From contig JAFLUQ010000024.1 of NCBI GenBank assembly GCA_022508735.1, forward strand, positions 1 through 21,967: a stretch of 21,967 nt of DNA, given 5' to 3'. The DNA is from Oscillospiraceae bacterium (GTDB lineage Bacteria; Bacillota; Clostridia; UMGS1883). The translations under genes and the position numbers were made by a program. The notes below the pieces were generated by a model. It had not been told where the DNA came from and did not search any database. It saw only the letters and a list, made by a program, of their open reading frames with translations. Shown one piece after another: positions 5,933 to 15,370 of the stretch. How positions within the stretch are numbered: position 1 is the stretch's first letter; every line of letters starts with the position of its first letter.

Positions 5933-7123
5933 TCACTCCTTGGCCGCGTTCTCTCCTGCCATTGCGCCGCTTATCCATGCCCAGTGCAGATTATAGCCGC
6001 CGCAGTCGCCGCAGACATCTACTACCTCACCGGCAAAATAAAGGCCGCCAAATAACTTAGAGCGCATGGTTTTAGGGTCGATCTCCCGTGTGTCAACTCC
6101 TCCGCGGGTGGTCTGTGCATTGGGCCATGAATTCGTGCCTACAACGCGGAATTTCATGTTTTTGACCGCCGACGCCAGCTGCTTCAGCTCACGAAGAGTT
6201 AGCTGCCCGGCCTTTGCCATCGGGTCTAACCCCGCACCGACAGCGGCCCGGCGGGTGAGATTTTTGTGCAGATAACCGCCCATGAAGTCGCAGAGCGGCA
6301 GATCGCCGCAGCGGTCCGATAGCGTCACAAGCTCGTCCGCCAAGGAGGTGAAATCCCGCTCCGGCAGCAGATCAAGGGCTATGTCCATATCCCCGCGAAA
6401 CAGTGACGAAAGCTGCATTATGGGCACGCCTGAAAGGCCGTAGTCGGTGAACTGCACCTCCCCGACCTCCTCACGGACGCTTTCGCCGTGAACTATGGCC
6501 GAGGCCCTTGCATGGGCGCGTATTCCCTTGAGCGACTTGTCGCAGTCAAGAACACGGAGCTGCACCAGCGCCGGGTAGGTCTCATAGACCTTATGCCCAA
6601 GCCCGGCGGCGAGCTTCAACCCGAGGCCGTCGCTGCCGAGGGTCGGGGCGGCCTTGCCCCCGGTCGCGATTATCAGGCGGTCGAACATCTCGTCGTCCAC
6701 CGTGAAGCGGCCGCGCAGTGCCGCAATGCTTTTAACACGGGAATTAAGGTGCAAATCAACTCCAAGGCGGGCGCACTCGAAGCGCAGAGCGTCGCTCACC
6801 GCTCCGGCCCTCATGCTGCGTGGATAAGCCCTCCCCTCCTCTGTCATCAGCGGCACGCCTATTGAGGCAAAAAAATCCCGCACGAAGTCAAAGGCGCGCC
6901 CCTTAAGAGCGGCCTCGACAAAGGCAGGATCTTCAGTTATATAGTGGCGTGCGGCAATGTCAACATTGCTCAGATTGCAGCGGCCGTTGCCGGTGGACAG
7001 TATCTTTCGCCCGACCCGGTCATTACTCTCGAACACTGTAACTGCCGCGGCGCTGTTCGTCCTTTTTGCAAAGATGGCGGCGGTCAGCCCGGCTGCCCCT
7101 CCGCCTATGACGGCGATTTTCAT
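5933..7123 (-). CDS. BaiN/HI0933-family flavoprotein
   Basis: FAD-binding enzyme of 396 residues. The N-terminal dinucleotide motif is IGGGAAGLTAA (residues 6-16), followed by the family signature VGRKILSTGNGRCNLSN. The middle carries GGKAAPTLGSDGLG, and the C-terminus has TRGGVDTREID and FAGEVVDVCGDCGGYNLHWAW, the closing FAD motif of the HI0933/YhiN family. One gut member, BaiN, has been linked to bile-acid reduction, but most members have no proven substrate, so I give no symbol. The ATG at 7123 overlaps the gpsA stop by 4 nt (ATGA), and its own TGA lies just 5 nt before the ATPase start. It belongs to the operon with der, plsY and gpsA. Confidence 0.88.
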   Translation of the reverse strand: MKIAVIGGGAAGLTAAIFAKRTNSAAAVTVFESNDRVGRKILSTGNGRCNLSNVDIAARHYITEDPAFVEAALKGRAFDFVRDFFASIGVPLMTEEGRAYPRSMRAGAVSDALRFECARLGVDLHLNSRVKSIAALRGRFTVDDEMFDRLIIATGGKAAPTLGSDGLGLKLAAGLGHKVYETYPALVQLRVLDCDKSLKGIRAHARASAIVHGESVREEVGEVQFTDYGLSGVPIMQLSSLFRGDMDIALDLLPERDFTSLADELVTLSDRCGDLPLCDFMGGYLHKNLTRRAAVGAGLDPMAKAGQLTLRELKQLASAVKNMKFRVVGTNSWPNAQTTRGGVDTREIDPKTMRSKLFGGLYFAGEVVDVCGDCGGYNLHWAWISGAMAGENAAKE

Positions 7124-8118
7124 AGTAATTGGTCCTCGCTTTTTGCGGATCTTGTCATGAGGTCTTTTACGGCCTCGGCAGGATTTTTTCCCTCGAACAG
7201 CACAGCATAGGCCTGATCGATGATAGGCAGCTCGACGTCGTACTTTTGGCCTAAAGCGTGACCCGCCCTTGTGGCGCTCACGCCCTCAACAGTCATATGT
7301 ACCTCATCAAGGGCCTCCTTAAGGCTCTTGCCCTGACCTATCAGTATGCCCGCACGGCGGTTCCGGCTATGCATACTGGTGCAGGTGACTATCAGGTCTC
7401 CAACGCCGCTAAGGCCGGCAAAGGTCTTTTCATTAGCGCCCATAGCCACGCCCAAACGGGTTATCTCGTGGAGGCCGCGGGTCATGAGAGCTGCCTTGGT
7501 GTTGTCGCCAAAGCCGCAGCCATCGGTTATGCCGGCGCAGAGGGCGATAACGTTTTTCATCGCGCCGCCCAGCTCTACGCCGCAAACGTCGGGATTGGTA
7601 TATACGCGGAAATATGCACCGTTAAAGATACCCTGCACGGTTTTAGCCGCCTCCGGATCAGTGCTTGCCGCCACGTTGGTGGTGGGTATGCCCCGGGCCA
7701 CTTCCTCGGCATGGCTGGGGCCGCTCAGCACAACTATGGGAGAATGGGGCAGCATTTCATCGAACACCTCAGAGATGCGCTCGAGGCTCTTTTCGTCAAT
7801 ACCCTTTGACACGTTAACGATGATCTTCCCGTCGGCTTTGCCCGCCAGCTTTTCCGCAGTAGAGCGCACAGCCACGCTGGGCACCGCGCTGACGATTATC
7901 TCGCCGAAATCCGCGGCCTCATCGAGGTCAGAAGTAAATTCAATATCGGCGCCCTCAAAGGGCACGCCGGGCAGAAATTCTTTGTTTTCGCGGTCGGCCT
8001 TCAGGCGTTCACTCTCTTCCGGCAGATAGCTCCACAGGCAGATCTTATTCCCGAGCCGCGCGAGGTGCAGCGCCAGCGCCGTACCCCAGCCGCCGCTGCC
8101 GATTACGGATATTTTCAT
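7120..8118 (-). CDS. gpsA: Glycerol-3-phosphate dehydrogenase [NAD(P)+]
   Basis: Reduces dihydroxyacetone phosphate to sn-glycerol 3-phosphate for phospholipid synthesis. It is 332 residues, full length. It has the N-terminal Rossmann motif VIGSGGWGTALA, VLSGPSHAEEVARG, the catalytic-lysine region GVELGGAMKNVIAL, and the C-terminal GDNTKAALMTRG and GLSGVGDLIVTC motifs. The SD AGGAGGG is 7 nt before the ATG. It lies 12 nt after plsY, whose product uses glycerol 3-phosphate, so the two genes form consecutive steps of lipid synthesis. The pair behind der is a common clostridial arrangement. Confidence 0.96.
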   Translation of the reverse strand: MKISVIGSGGWGTALALHLARLGNKICLWSYLPEESERLKADRENKEFLPGVPFEGADIEFTSDLDEAADFGEIIVSAVPSVAVRSTAEKLAGKADGKIIVNVSKGIDEKSLERISEVFDEMLPHSPIVVLSGPSHAEEVARGIPTTNVAASTDPEAAKTVQGIFNGAYFRVYTNPDVCGVELGGAMKNVIALCAGITDGCGFGDNTKAALMTRGLHEITRLGVAMGANEKTFAGLSGVGDLIVTCTSMHSRNRRAGILIGQGKSLKEALDEVHMTVEGVSATRAGHALGQKYDVELPIIDQAYAVLFEGKNPAEAVKDLMTRSAKSEDQLL

Positions 8119-8130
8119 AGGGGATCCCTC

Positions 8131-8757
8131 CTATTTTTTCTTCTTTCCGAGCTTATTCTCTGTTCCCTTTGCGAGTCTCTTGAAGTTCTCTTTATGGCGA
8201 AGCAGGCACAAGAGACCAACGCAGACGGAATACACGCAGAGCGCAAGGCTTACGGAGCCGTTCACGCAGCGGAGAACTATGGCAAGAGTGGGAGCCGCGA
8301 TGCTTCCGGCGGCGGAGCCGACAGACACATAACGGGTGATAAGTACAAAAATCAGGAATGCGCCGGCGGCCGCAAGGGCCAGCCGCCAATCCAGCACCAA
8401 GAGCGTGGCAAAGCTTGTGGCAACGCCCTTGCCGCCCTTGAAATCGTAATAGCAGGGGAAGTTATGGCCGAGAATTGCGCCGAAGGCTGCCATGCAGGCG
8501 CAGATGTCGGTGTGGCGGTAGAAAAAGCGGGCAATAAGTACGGCGATAACGCCCTTCAGAAGGTCTAAGAGGAACACAGCCGCAGCCGGACCCTTGCCGT
8601 AGGTGCGCAGCACGTTTGTGGAGCCTGCGTTTCCGCTGCCGTGGCGGCGGATATCGTCCTTTTTAAACAGCTTGGAATAAATTATAGCAAAATTACACGA
8701 GCCGATAAGATAGCCCATAACGAGCATCACTATAAGCTCACCCATTGAAATTGTCAT
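8131..8757 (-). CDS. plsY: Acyl-phosphate:glycerol-3-phosphate acyltransferase PlsY
   Basis: Integral membrane enzyme of 208 residues that acylates glycerol 3-phosphate using acyl phosphate, the first step of phosphatidic acid synthesis. Diagnostic motifs are GYLIGSCNFAII near the N-terminus, RRHGSGNAGSTNVLR, LLDLLKGVIAVL and HNFPCYYDFKGGKGVATSFA, with about five or six membrane helices. The start ATG at 8757 has AGGAG 8 nt upstream; a GTG at 8760 is possible but less likely. It overlaps the end of der by 20 nt, implying translational coupling. The C-terminus is Lys-rich and ends in a GKKKK tail. Confidence 0.95.
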   Translation of the reverse strand: MTISMGELIVMLVMGYLIGSCNFAIIYSKLFKKDDIRRHGSGNAGSTNVLRTYGKGPAAAVFLLDLLKGVIAVLIARFFYRHTDICACMAAFGAILGHNFPCYYDFKGGKGVATSFATLLVLDWRLALAAAGAFLIFVLITRYVSVGSAAGSIAAPTLAIVLRCVNGSVSLALCVYSVCVGLLCLLRHKENFKRLAKGTENKLGKKKK

Positions 8758-10075
8758 CACTCTTTCTCCTCTCTCTTGTGATAAATCTCAGCGGAACACA
8801 GTTAAGGCCAAAGGCCTCACGCACCTGATTTTCTATATAACGTATATAGCTGAAGTGTGCAAGCTCCTTGTCGTTGACAAATATGATGAAGGTCGGCGGC
8901 TTAACAGAAACCTGAGTCATATAGTAAAGCTTGAGCCGCTTGCCCTTGTCGCTGGGCGGCTGCACGCGGAGCACCGCGTCGGTCAGCACGTCGTTAAGCA
9001 CGCCGGTCTGAACGCGCATAGCGCTCTGATTGGAAACAAGGGTGATGTTTTCAAATATCCTGTCCACCCGCTGCCCGGTCATGGCTGAAATAAAGACAAT
9101 GGGCGCGTAGGTCATGAAGCTGAGAGTGTTATGAACATTGTCGATAAACTCATACATGGTCTTGTCGTCCTTTTCGACGGCGTCCCACTTGTTTACCACG
9201 ATTATCGAGGCCTTGCCCTCCTCGTGGGCATAGCCCGCGATCTTGGCGTCCTGCTCGGTGATGCCCTGAGTGGCGTCAATGAGAATAAGGCAGACGTCGC
9301 AGCGCTCTATGGCGCCGTAGGAGCGGATAACGCTGTAGCGCTCCACCACCTCGTCCACCTTAGACTTACGGCGTATGCCGGCAGTGTCGATAAAGGTGTA
9401 CTTCTGGCCGTCACGCTCATAGTCGGAGTCGATAGCGTCACGGGTGGTGCCGGCTATGCTGGAGACTATGACGCGGTTTTCGCCTAAAATACGGTTTATC
9501 AGGCTGCTCTTGCCCGCGTTGGGCTTGCCAACCACGGCCACCTTCAGCGTATCGTCCTCCTCGTCCTCGCTCTCCTCGGGGAAGTGCTTCGCGCACTCCT
9601 CCAAAACGTCGCCCACACCCATTTTGTGTATAGAGGAAATAGGAATGGGGTCGCCGAGCCCGAGATTATAGAACTCGTAAAGCTCCATCGGCGGTTCGCC
9701 TGGCGTATCGGCCTTATTTGCCGCCAGAACGATGGGTTTGCCGCTCTTCTGAAGCATGGTGGCCACATCGCTGTCGGCGGCGGTTATGCCGTCGCGGATA
9801 TTTACCATGAAAATTATAACGTCAGCGGTCTCAATGGCGATCTCGGCCTGAACGCGCATCTGTTCAAGGATTATGTCTTTGGAATACGGCTCGATGCCGC
9901 CGGTATCTATAAGGGTGAAATTCCGGCCGCACCACTCGCCCACGGCGTAGATACGGTCGCGGGTCACTCCGGGAGTGTCCTCCACGATGGAGATGCGCTT
10001 TCCGGCTATCTGGTTAAACAGCGTGGACTTCCCCACGTTGGGCCGTCCAACAATGGCGACAACTGGTCTTGACAT
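8738..10075 (-). CDS. der: Ribosome-assembly GTPase Der (EngA)
   Basis: Tandem-GTPase protein of 445 residues needed for 50S subunit maturation. The first G domain has GRPNVGKS (10-17), DTGG (57-60) and NKAD (120-123). The second has GKPNAGKS (183-190), DTAG (230-233) and NKWD (295-298). An acidic linker (EESEDEEDD) joins them, and a C-terminal KH-like domain ends with VPLRFITRERRK. All nucleotide-binding residues are present. The SD GGAGG lies 7 nt before the ATG, 18 nt after relA. It is linked by overlap to plsY. Confidence 0.97.
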   Translation of the reverse strand: MSRPVVAIVGRPNVGKSTLFNQIAGKRISIVEDTPGVTRDRIYAVGEWCGRNFTLIDTGGIEPYSKDIILEQMRVQAEIAIETADVIIFMVNIRDGITAADSDVATMLQKSGKPIVLAANKADTPGEPPMELYEFYNLGLGDPIPISSIHKMGVGDVLEECAKHFPEESEDEEDDTLKVAVVGKPNAGKSSLINRILGENRVIVSSIAGTTRDAIDSDYERDGQKYTFIDTAGIRRKSKVDEVVERYSVIRSYGAIERCDVCLILIDATQGITEQDAKIAGYAHEEGKASIIVVNKWDAVEKDDKTMYEFIDNVHNTLSFMTYAPIVFISAMTGQRVDRIFENITLVSNQSAMRVQTGVLNDVLTDAVLRVQPPSDKGKRLKLYYMTQVSVKPPTFIIFVNDKELAHFSYIRYIENQVREAFGLNCVPLRFITRERRKSDDNFNG

Positions 10076-10093
10076 AAATTTTCCTCCGTAAAA

Positions 10094-12259
10094 TTAATTT
10101 CTCCGCACCTCATATATTCCCGGCACGCGGTGCAGCTTCTTCACCAGCATATCAAGCTGGGATTTGTCGCTGATCTCGACGGATATATTTATAATAGCCA
10201 TCTTCTCCTTTGTGGTGCGGGCGTTAACTGCAAGCAGCGGCACCTTCACGTCTCCGATGACGTTGGTAACGTCGCCTAAGAGTCCGTCGCGGTTGGGGCC
10301 TTCGATCTGCACTTCACAGTTATAGCTGCCGCTGTCAGCAGTCCATGAGCAGCGGATCATGCGGCTCTTCATGTCCTCGGTCATTTTTTCTCCGCGAACG
10401 TTCACGCAGTCAGTGCGGTGAACGCTGACGCCGCGGCCGCGGGTGATGAAGCCCACGATCTCGTCGCCGGGAACGGGACTGCAGCACCTTGAGAGCCGCA
10501 CAAGGCAGTTGTCTATACCTTCGACCTCTATGCCGCCGCTCCTGCCCTTGCTGGGCCGGTGCACATGGGGCTGATGGTCTGCGGTCTCATCCTTCATAAG
10601 CTGGTTATAGGTCTCACGTATACGCGTAACGATCTTTGCGGAGGTTATTCCGCCAAAGCCCACGGCAACATACATCTCATCGATGTTGTTAAAGCCATAG
10701 CGCCTGAGCATGGGGTCGAGAAATTCCGGCTTCAGTATATTAGCCGGCACAAGGCCCTGCCTCTTTATCTCGCGGTCAACGGCCTCGCGGCCGCGTTCGA
10801 TATTGGACTCTCGGTTCTCCTTCTTGAACCATGCGTTTATCTTGCTGCGGGCCTGACCCGTCTTTACTATCTTGAGCCAGTCGCGGCTGGGGCCTTTTAT
10901 GGCCGTTGAGGTCAGGATTTCAACAATATCGCCGTTCTGGAGCTTATAATCTAAAGGCACTATGCGGGAGTTGGCCTTGGCTCCGGTCATCTTATAGCCC
11001 ACGGCTGTGTGGATGTAAAAGGCAAAGTCGATGGGTGTGGCTCCCATGGGCAGGCTTATGACGTTGCCCTTGGGGGTGAACACAAAAACCTCATCGGCAA
11101 ACATGTCTATTTTGAGGGTGCGCATGAAGTCCTCGTCGCTGGCGGCGTCGCGCTGTATCTCCATGAGCTGCTGAACCCATGCCAGCTTTTTCTCGTCGCC
11201 GGGAGCGGCTCCCTCCTTGTATTTCCAGTGAGCCGCAATGCCCTGCTCGGCCACCCGGTGCATTTCCCATGTTCTGATCTGTATCTCAAAGGGACGGCCA
11301 TCGGGGGCAATTACCGTGGTATGCAGCGACTGATACATATTCGGCTTTGGCATGGCGATATAGTCCTTAAAGCGGCCCGGTATGGGCTTATACTGCTCGT
11401 GGACCATGCCCAGCGCGGCATAACATTCGTTAACGTTATCCACAATTATGCGAACGGCGAAAAGGTCGTATATCTCGTCAAGGGTCTTGCCCTGATTATA
11501 CATCTTGCGGAAGATACTGTATATGTGCTTTGCTCGGCCGCTGATATGCCCCTTTATTCCGGCGGATACCATCTTGCTCTCGATGGTGTCGCGGATGAGC
11601 TTAACATAAGCGTCGCGCTCGGTCTTTTTCTGATCCAGCCCCTCAGCTATCTCATAAAAGGCCACGCTGTCAAGATATCGAAGAGACAGATCCTCCAGCT
11701 CGCACTTTATCTGGGATATACCGAGGCGGTGAGCCAGCGGCGCGAATACGTCAAGGGTCTCCTTGGCGATAATGCGCTGCTTTTCCGGCGACATATATTT
11801 GAGGGTGCGCATATTGTGCAGGCGGTCGGCCAGCTTGATCAGTATCACGCGGATATCCTTTGCCATGGCAAAGAACATTTTTCTGAGGTTTTCAACCTGC
11901 TGATCCTCGCGGCTGACGTATTTTATTTTTTTCAGCTTCGTAACGCCGTCCACAAGAAGGGCCACGTCGTCGCCGAAGAGATTTTTTATGTCGTCGTAGC
12001 TGTAGTCGGTGTCTTCAATGGTGTCGTGGAGCAGACCGGCAATGACTGTCTCACTGTCCATACCCATCTCCGCCAGAATCTGGGCCACAGCCACAGGATG
12101 GATATAGTAGGGCTCGCCGGAAAGGCGCACCTGAGCACTGTGGGCGTCTTTGCACAGCTCATACGCCCGGCGGACGTTCTCGCCGTTTTCGGGAGTATAT
12201 CTGTCATGCTCCTTCATAAGCTCTATAACGCGTTCAAAACTGATATCCTCAGTTTTCAT
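10094..12259 (-). CDS. relA: Bifunctional (p)ppGpp synthetase/hydrolase (Rel)
   Basis: Long RSH alarmone enzyme of 721 residues. The HD hydrolase domain is intact (YYIHP with His54, LLHDTIEDT with His78-Asp79). The synthetase domain has the RFKDYIAMPKPN motif (296-307), the RXKD type associated with bifunctional manganese-dependent enzymes, and EIQIRTWEMH. A TGS domain follows (about 385-450), then a Cys-rich zinc-finger-like segment (RCCSPVPGDEIVGFITRGRG) and a C-terminal ACT domain. It should both make and degrade (p)ppGpp at the ribosome. I chose ATG 12259 because AAGGGGGG lies 7 nt upstream; an in-frame TTG at 12280 would place this SD inside the gene. It overlaps the recJ end by 11 nt. 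The common clostridial apt gene between recJ and rel is absent. Confidence 0.96.
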   Translation of the reverse strand: MKTEDISFERVIELMKEHDRYTPENGENVRRAYELCKDAHSAQVRLSGEPYYIHPVAVAQILAEMGMDSETVIAGLLHDTIEDTDYSYDDIKNLFGDDVALLVDGVTKLKKIKYVSREDQQVENLRKMFFAMAKDIRVILIKLADRLHNMRTLKYMSPEKQRIIAKETLDVFAPLAHRLGISQIKCELEDLSLRYLDSVAFYEIAEGLDQKKTERDAYVKLIRDTIESKMVSAGIKGHISGRAKHIYSIFRKMYNQGKTLDEIYDLFAVRIIVDNVNECYAALGMVHEQYKPIPGRFKDYIAMPKPNMYQSLHTTVIAPDGRPFEIQIRTWEMHRVAEQGIAAHWKYKEGAAPGDEKKLAWVQQLMEIQRDAASDEDFMRTLKIDMFADEVFVFTPKGNVISLPMGATPIDFAFYIHTAVGYKMTGAKANSRIVPLDYKLQNGDIVEILTSTAIKGPSRDWLKIVKTGQARSKINAWFKKENRESNIERGREAVDREIKRQGLVPANILKPEFLDPMLRRYGFNNIDEMYVAVGFGGITSAKIVTRIRETYNQLMKDETADHQPHVHRPSKGRSGGIEVEGIDNCLVRLSRCCSPVPGDEIVGFITRGRGVSVHRTDCVNVRGEKMTEDMKSRMIRCSWTADSGSYNCEVQIEGPNRDGLLGDVTNVIGDVKVPLLAVNARTTKEKMAIINISVEISDKSQLDMLVKKLHRVPGIYEVRRN

Positions 12260-14276
12260 GGCCGATCCCCCCTTTCTCAAGCTGCTCCAGCTCGGCCTTT
12301 ATTCTTATATATTCACGGCTTTCGGCCAGATTGAACTTCTTTCCTTCCATGCCCGGCGCAAGCTCTATCTTCACTGTGTCTCCAAGCCGCCCGAGGGATA
12401 TTATTCCCACATCGTCAAAAACGATGAGGGCGTTAATGAGTTTTTCGGTGCCTATACGCCGTCTGCTCCGGCGGCTTATCTCGCTTGATAGCCGCCCAAC
12501 CTCAGAAAATATAGGCTGAGGCAGACTTTTTATCATTCGGTATATATCTGCAAAGTCCTCACGAGACGGCAGCTCATCACTTATGCGCCTGTATGAGCGG
12601 CGTATATCCGTCAGCACCAGCTGCACACGCTCAATGCCGTTATATATATTTATGTTCAGCTCACCCGCCGCGTCAACAATATCGCCGGGGCTGAATTCAT
12701 CGGCTATGGCTCCCATGCCGAAGGCTATCATCTCGATCCGGGCATCGCCCTTTTCGGCGCGAAGGCGGCAGTGCTTGCCTCCCGAGAGGGTACGCACCTC
12801 ACTAAGCGTCAGGCCGCAAACTCCAAACACCGGAGTTTTATTTCCGGCGCCGTAAGGGCAAAGCACCTCAGTGCGGCGTACGGTCTCAAGTGTCAGCTCA
12901 TCAGCTTCGGCCACAGCGTCAATATATACCCTTGCGGCTGTGCTTCCTGCCGAAGCGGCGGCGAACTCATTGAGGCGGCGATCCAGCTCAGGGATGTTTT
13001 CCTCTTTTATACTGAAGCCCGCGGCATAGGCGTGACCGCCAAACTTTTCAAGTATATCACCGCAGGAGCTAAGAGCGTCGAATAAATTTACTCCGTCCAC
13101 GCTGCGGCCGCTGCTCTTACAAAGGCCGTCCTCCACGGAGATCAATACGCAGCTGCGGTTGAACCGGTCACAGATTCGTGAGGCCACTACGCCGATTATG
13201 CCGTGGTGCCAGCCGCGCTTAGCAAGCACAAGGGCTTTTTTATTGAACATGTCGTTCTTATATATCATATCCACAGCCTGCTCAAATATGAGGCTTTCCT
13301 CGGCCTGACGGCGGCGGTTTTCCTCATCGAGCAAGAGAGCCAGTTCGGCTGCCCGGGCCGCATCCTCACAGAGCAGCAGTTCGACTGCCGTCATGGCGCT
13401 GCTCATTCTGCCGGCAGCGTTGAGCCTGGGTGCAACGGAATAGCTCACAACAGCGCAGCTGTTCCACTTTGAGCTGCTGCCCACCACCTCCAGCACCGCC
13501 CGAAGGCCGGGATTGGGGTCTGTCTGCATTTTATTTATACCATAATCCGCTATGGCGCGGTTTTCGTCGGTCAGAGATACCACGTCGGCTATAGTGCCGA
13601 GGGCCACTATATCGCCGTACTTTTCCATGACCGACTTCGTGTCGCCGCAAAGGGCACAGATCAGCTTGAAGGCCACGCCAACTCCCGCAAGCTCTTTAAA
13701 CGGATAAGGGCAACCCGGCCGCTTGGGGTTGACCACCGCTTCTGCCTCCGGAATATCGCTCTTACACTCATGGTGATCGGTTATTATTACCTTGAGGCCA
13801 AGCTCGCGGGCGTGCAGCGTTTCCTCCACGGCTGTTATGCCTGTGTCTACAGTCACTACGAGCTTTGTGCCATTTTGCGCCAGTCTGCTGAGCGCCGCCT
13901 TATTTACGCCGTAGCCTTCACTCCGTCGGTCAGGTATGTATGCGTCCACCTCAGCGCCCAGTTCACGTAGCACGCGCACCATCAGCGCCGTGGCGGTTAT
14001 TCCGTCCACGTCATAGTCGCCGTAGACAGTTATTTTTTCGCCGCAGTCTATGGCCCGCCGTATACCTTCAGCGGCCTTGTCCATGTCGGTCATAAGGTTT
14101 GGCGAATGGTAGACTGCGCCCGTTTTATTGATAAAGCGGCTCACGGACTCCACGTCCCGGTATCCGCGATGCACAAGCACCTTCGCCACCAAAGCCGGAA
14201 TATCCAGCGCAGTGCACAGCTCTCTGAGCTGGGCGTCGTCAAGCTTCTCTTCGGGAAATATCCATTCCTTTGACAC
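12249..14276 (-). CDS. recJ: Single-stranded-DNA exonuclease RecJ
   Basis: DHH-family 5'-3' single-strand exonuclease for recombination and repair, about 675 residues. Motifs are GDYDVDGITA (residues 86-95), VDTG (143-146), the DHH triad in TDHHE (166-170), a DHHA1 segment with RSVDGVNLFDAL and a GGHAYAAGF metal/DNA motif, then an OB-like domain. The longer-than-core C-terminus is usual for Bacillota RecJ. The start is uncertain: GTG 14276 follows GGTGGTG at 6 nt and begins VSKEWIF, while a TTG at 14291 or GTGs at 14288 and 14285 have no SD. It is the first gene of the long minus-strand operon, with a clear sigma-A promoter. Confidence 0.94.
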   Translation of the reverse strand: MSKEWIFPEEKLDDAQLRELCTALDIPALVAKVLVHRGYRDVESVSRFINKTGAVYHSPNLMTDMDKAAEGIRRAIDCGEKITVYGDYDVDGITATALMVRVLRELGAEVDAYIPDRRSEGYGVNKAALSRLAQNGTKLVVTVDTGITAVEETLHARELGLKVIITDHHECKSDIPEAEAVVNPKRPGCPYPFKELAGVGVAFKLICALCGDTKSVMEKYGDIVALGTIADVVSLTDENRAIADYGINKMQTDPNPGLRAVLEVVGSSSKWNSCAVVSYSVAPRLNAAGRMSSAMTAVELLLCEDAARAAELALLLDEENRRRQAEESLIFEQAVDMIYKNDMFNKKALVLAKRGWHHGIIGVVASRICDRFNRSCVLISVEDGLCKSSGRSVDGVNLFDALSSCGDILEKFGGHAYAAGFSIKEENIPELDRRLNEFAAASAGSTAARVYIDAVAEADELTLETVRRTEVLCPYGAGNKTPVFGVCGLTLSEVRTLSGGKHCRLRAEKGDARIEMIAFGMGAIADEFSPGDIVDAAGELNINIYNGIERVQLVLTDIRRSYRRISDELPSREDFADIYRMIKSLPQPIFSEVGRLSSEISRRSRRRIGTEKLINALIVFDDVGIISLGRLGDTVKIELAPGMEGKKFNLAESREYIRIKAELEQLEKGGIGHEN

Positions 14277-14333
14277 AACATTCACCACCAATACTGCAAA
14301 ATATTAATACTAAAAATGTATATTAATAATAAT

Positions 14334-14362
14334 ATTATATCACAAAAAACCCTTATGTTCAA
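14334..14362 (-). promoter_or_regulatory. Sigma-A promoter of the recJ-rel-der operon
   Basis: The minus strand reads TTGAAC (14362-14357), 17 bp, TATAAT (14339-14334). Transcription would begin near 14327, leaving a leader of about 50 nt before GTG 14276. It lies in a 154-base AT-rich divergent region shared with the plus-strand YitT gene, for which I find no convincing promoter (only a weak TTCATA, 16 bp, TATTAA pair at 14381-14408). Confidence 0.75.
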
Positions 14363-14430
14363 TTATTTTTTTAATTTTTATTCATAAAATTTGCATAAAT
14401 TGTATTAATAACTATAAGGAGGCTGGTCAA

Positions 14431-15288
14431 ATGAAGCCGAAAAAACTGAAAAAACACCTTCTGGATCTGGGAGCCGACCTGTTTGGTTCTCTGGCCCTTG
14501 ATATAGGGTTGGTCTGCTTTGCCGAAGCCGCCCAAATCGCTCCGGGCGGCGTCAGCGGAGTGGCTCTTATGATAAAGCACCTCGCCGGCTTCCCGGTGGG
14601 CCTCATGACATTCCTCATAAATTTACCATTACTCATAATCGCCCTTAGGCGCATCGGCGGCGGCTTCGTGCTTCGGAGCCTGCGCACCTTAGTAATAAGC
14701 AGCGCCATGCTTGATCTGATCGTGTCGCCGTTTTTCCCTCGGTACGCCGGCGACCGCATGCTTGGCTCCCTGTTTGGCGGCGTGTTTATGGGACTGGGAC
14801 TTGGTCTTATCTTCCTGCGCGGCTCCTCCACCGCCGGAACCGATATTATTTCCCTTTTAGTGGAGCAAAAACACCCTCACATACAGCTCGGTGCCGCGCT
14901 GATGGCCATAGACTGCGCCGTACTGGCGGCCTCGGTGTTCGTGTTTGGCAGCATAGAGTCAGTGCTTTTCGGCGTTGTGGCGCTGTTCTGTCAGACTCAG
15001 GTGCTGAACGCCATAGTTTACGGCTCCGAGCGCGGTCAGCTGCTCCTTATAATCTCGAACCAAAGCCGGAAAATAGCCGCCGGCATCATAGCCGAGATGA
15101 ATCGCGGTGCCACGCTCATCCACGCGGAGGGAGCCTACAGCGGCGAGGAGAGGCCCATGCTCATGTGCGTCACCCGCGCAAGAGAATACTACCATCTCCG
15201 GCAAATCGTCCGCCGCGAAGACCCCGCCGCCTTTGTGGTCGTCACCAGCGCCGCAAGAATATTTGGAGAAGGCTTTAAACAAGAATAG
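14431..15288 (+). CDS. YitT family membrane protein (DUF161/DUF2179)
   Basis: Membrane protein of 285 residues. About five or six hydrophobic segments fill residues 12-200, with family motifs AQIAPGGVSGVALMI, GLGLGLIFLRGSSTAGTDI and FCQTQVLNAIVYG. A C-terminal soluble DUF2179 domain (about 200-280) contains RGATLIHAEGAYSGEERPML and the closing ITR-like VTRAREYYHLR. The function of the family is not established; some members have been suggested to be transporters. SD AAGGAGG lies 8 nt before the ATG. It is the only plus-strand gene, divergent from recJ, and ends directly in a strong hairpin terminator that begins at its stop codon, so it is probably monocistronic. Confidence 0.92.
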   Translation: MKPKKLKKHLLDLGADLFGSLALDIGLVCFAEAAQIAPGGVSGVALMIKHLAGFPVGLMTFLINLPLLIIALRRIGGGFVLRSLRTLVISSAMLDLIVSPFFPRYAGDRMLGSLFGGVFMGLGLGLIFLRGSSTAGTDIISLLVEQKHPHIQLGAALMAIDCAVLAASVFVFGSIESVLFGVVALFCQTQVLNAIVYGSERGQLLLIISNQSRKIAAGIIAEMNRGATLIHAEGAYSGEERPMLMCVTRAREYYHLRQIVRREDPAAFVVVTSAARIFGEGFKQE

Positions 15289-15315
15289 CAAAAGGGCCAA
15301 ATGGCCCTTTTGCTA
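15286..15315. terminator. Bidirectional intrinsic terminator
   Basis: A 13-bp perfect stem (TAGCAAAAGGGCC / GGCCCTTTTGCTA) with a 4-nt loop. The GC core is flanked by A4 on one side and T4 on the other, so it works in both directions. It starts at the YitT stop codon and also faces the minus-strand hydG/GH43 transcript, insulating the convergent units. Confidence 0.82.
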
Positions 15316-15370
15316 AGTTAAAGTTTTGTATACCGTTCCATTTAAAGAGTTTGTTTTGTTGTGGCACTTT

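Noticed and set aside
11009..12334. A 441-codon plus-strand open frame antisense to relA
   Set aside because: It lies wholly opposite conserved relA and the recJ end, has no recognisable motif, and arises from GC-rich codon bias.
14391..14418. TTGCAT, 16 bp, TATAAG as the YitT-gene promoter
   Set aside because: The -10 would overlap the AAGGAGG SD, so the transcript would lack its ribosome-binding site.
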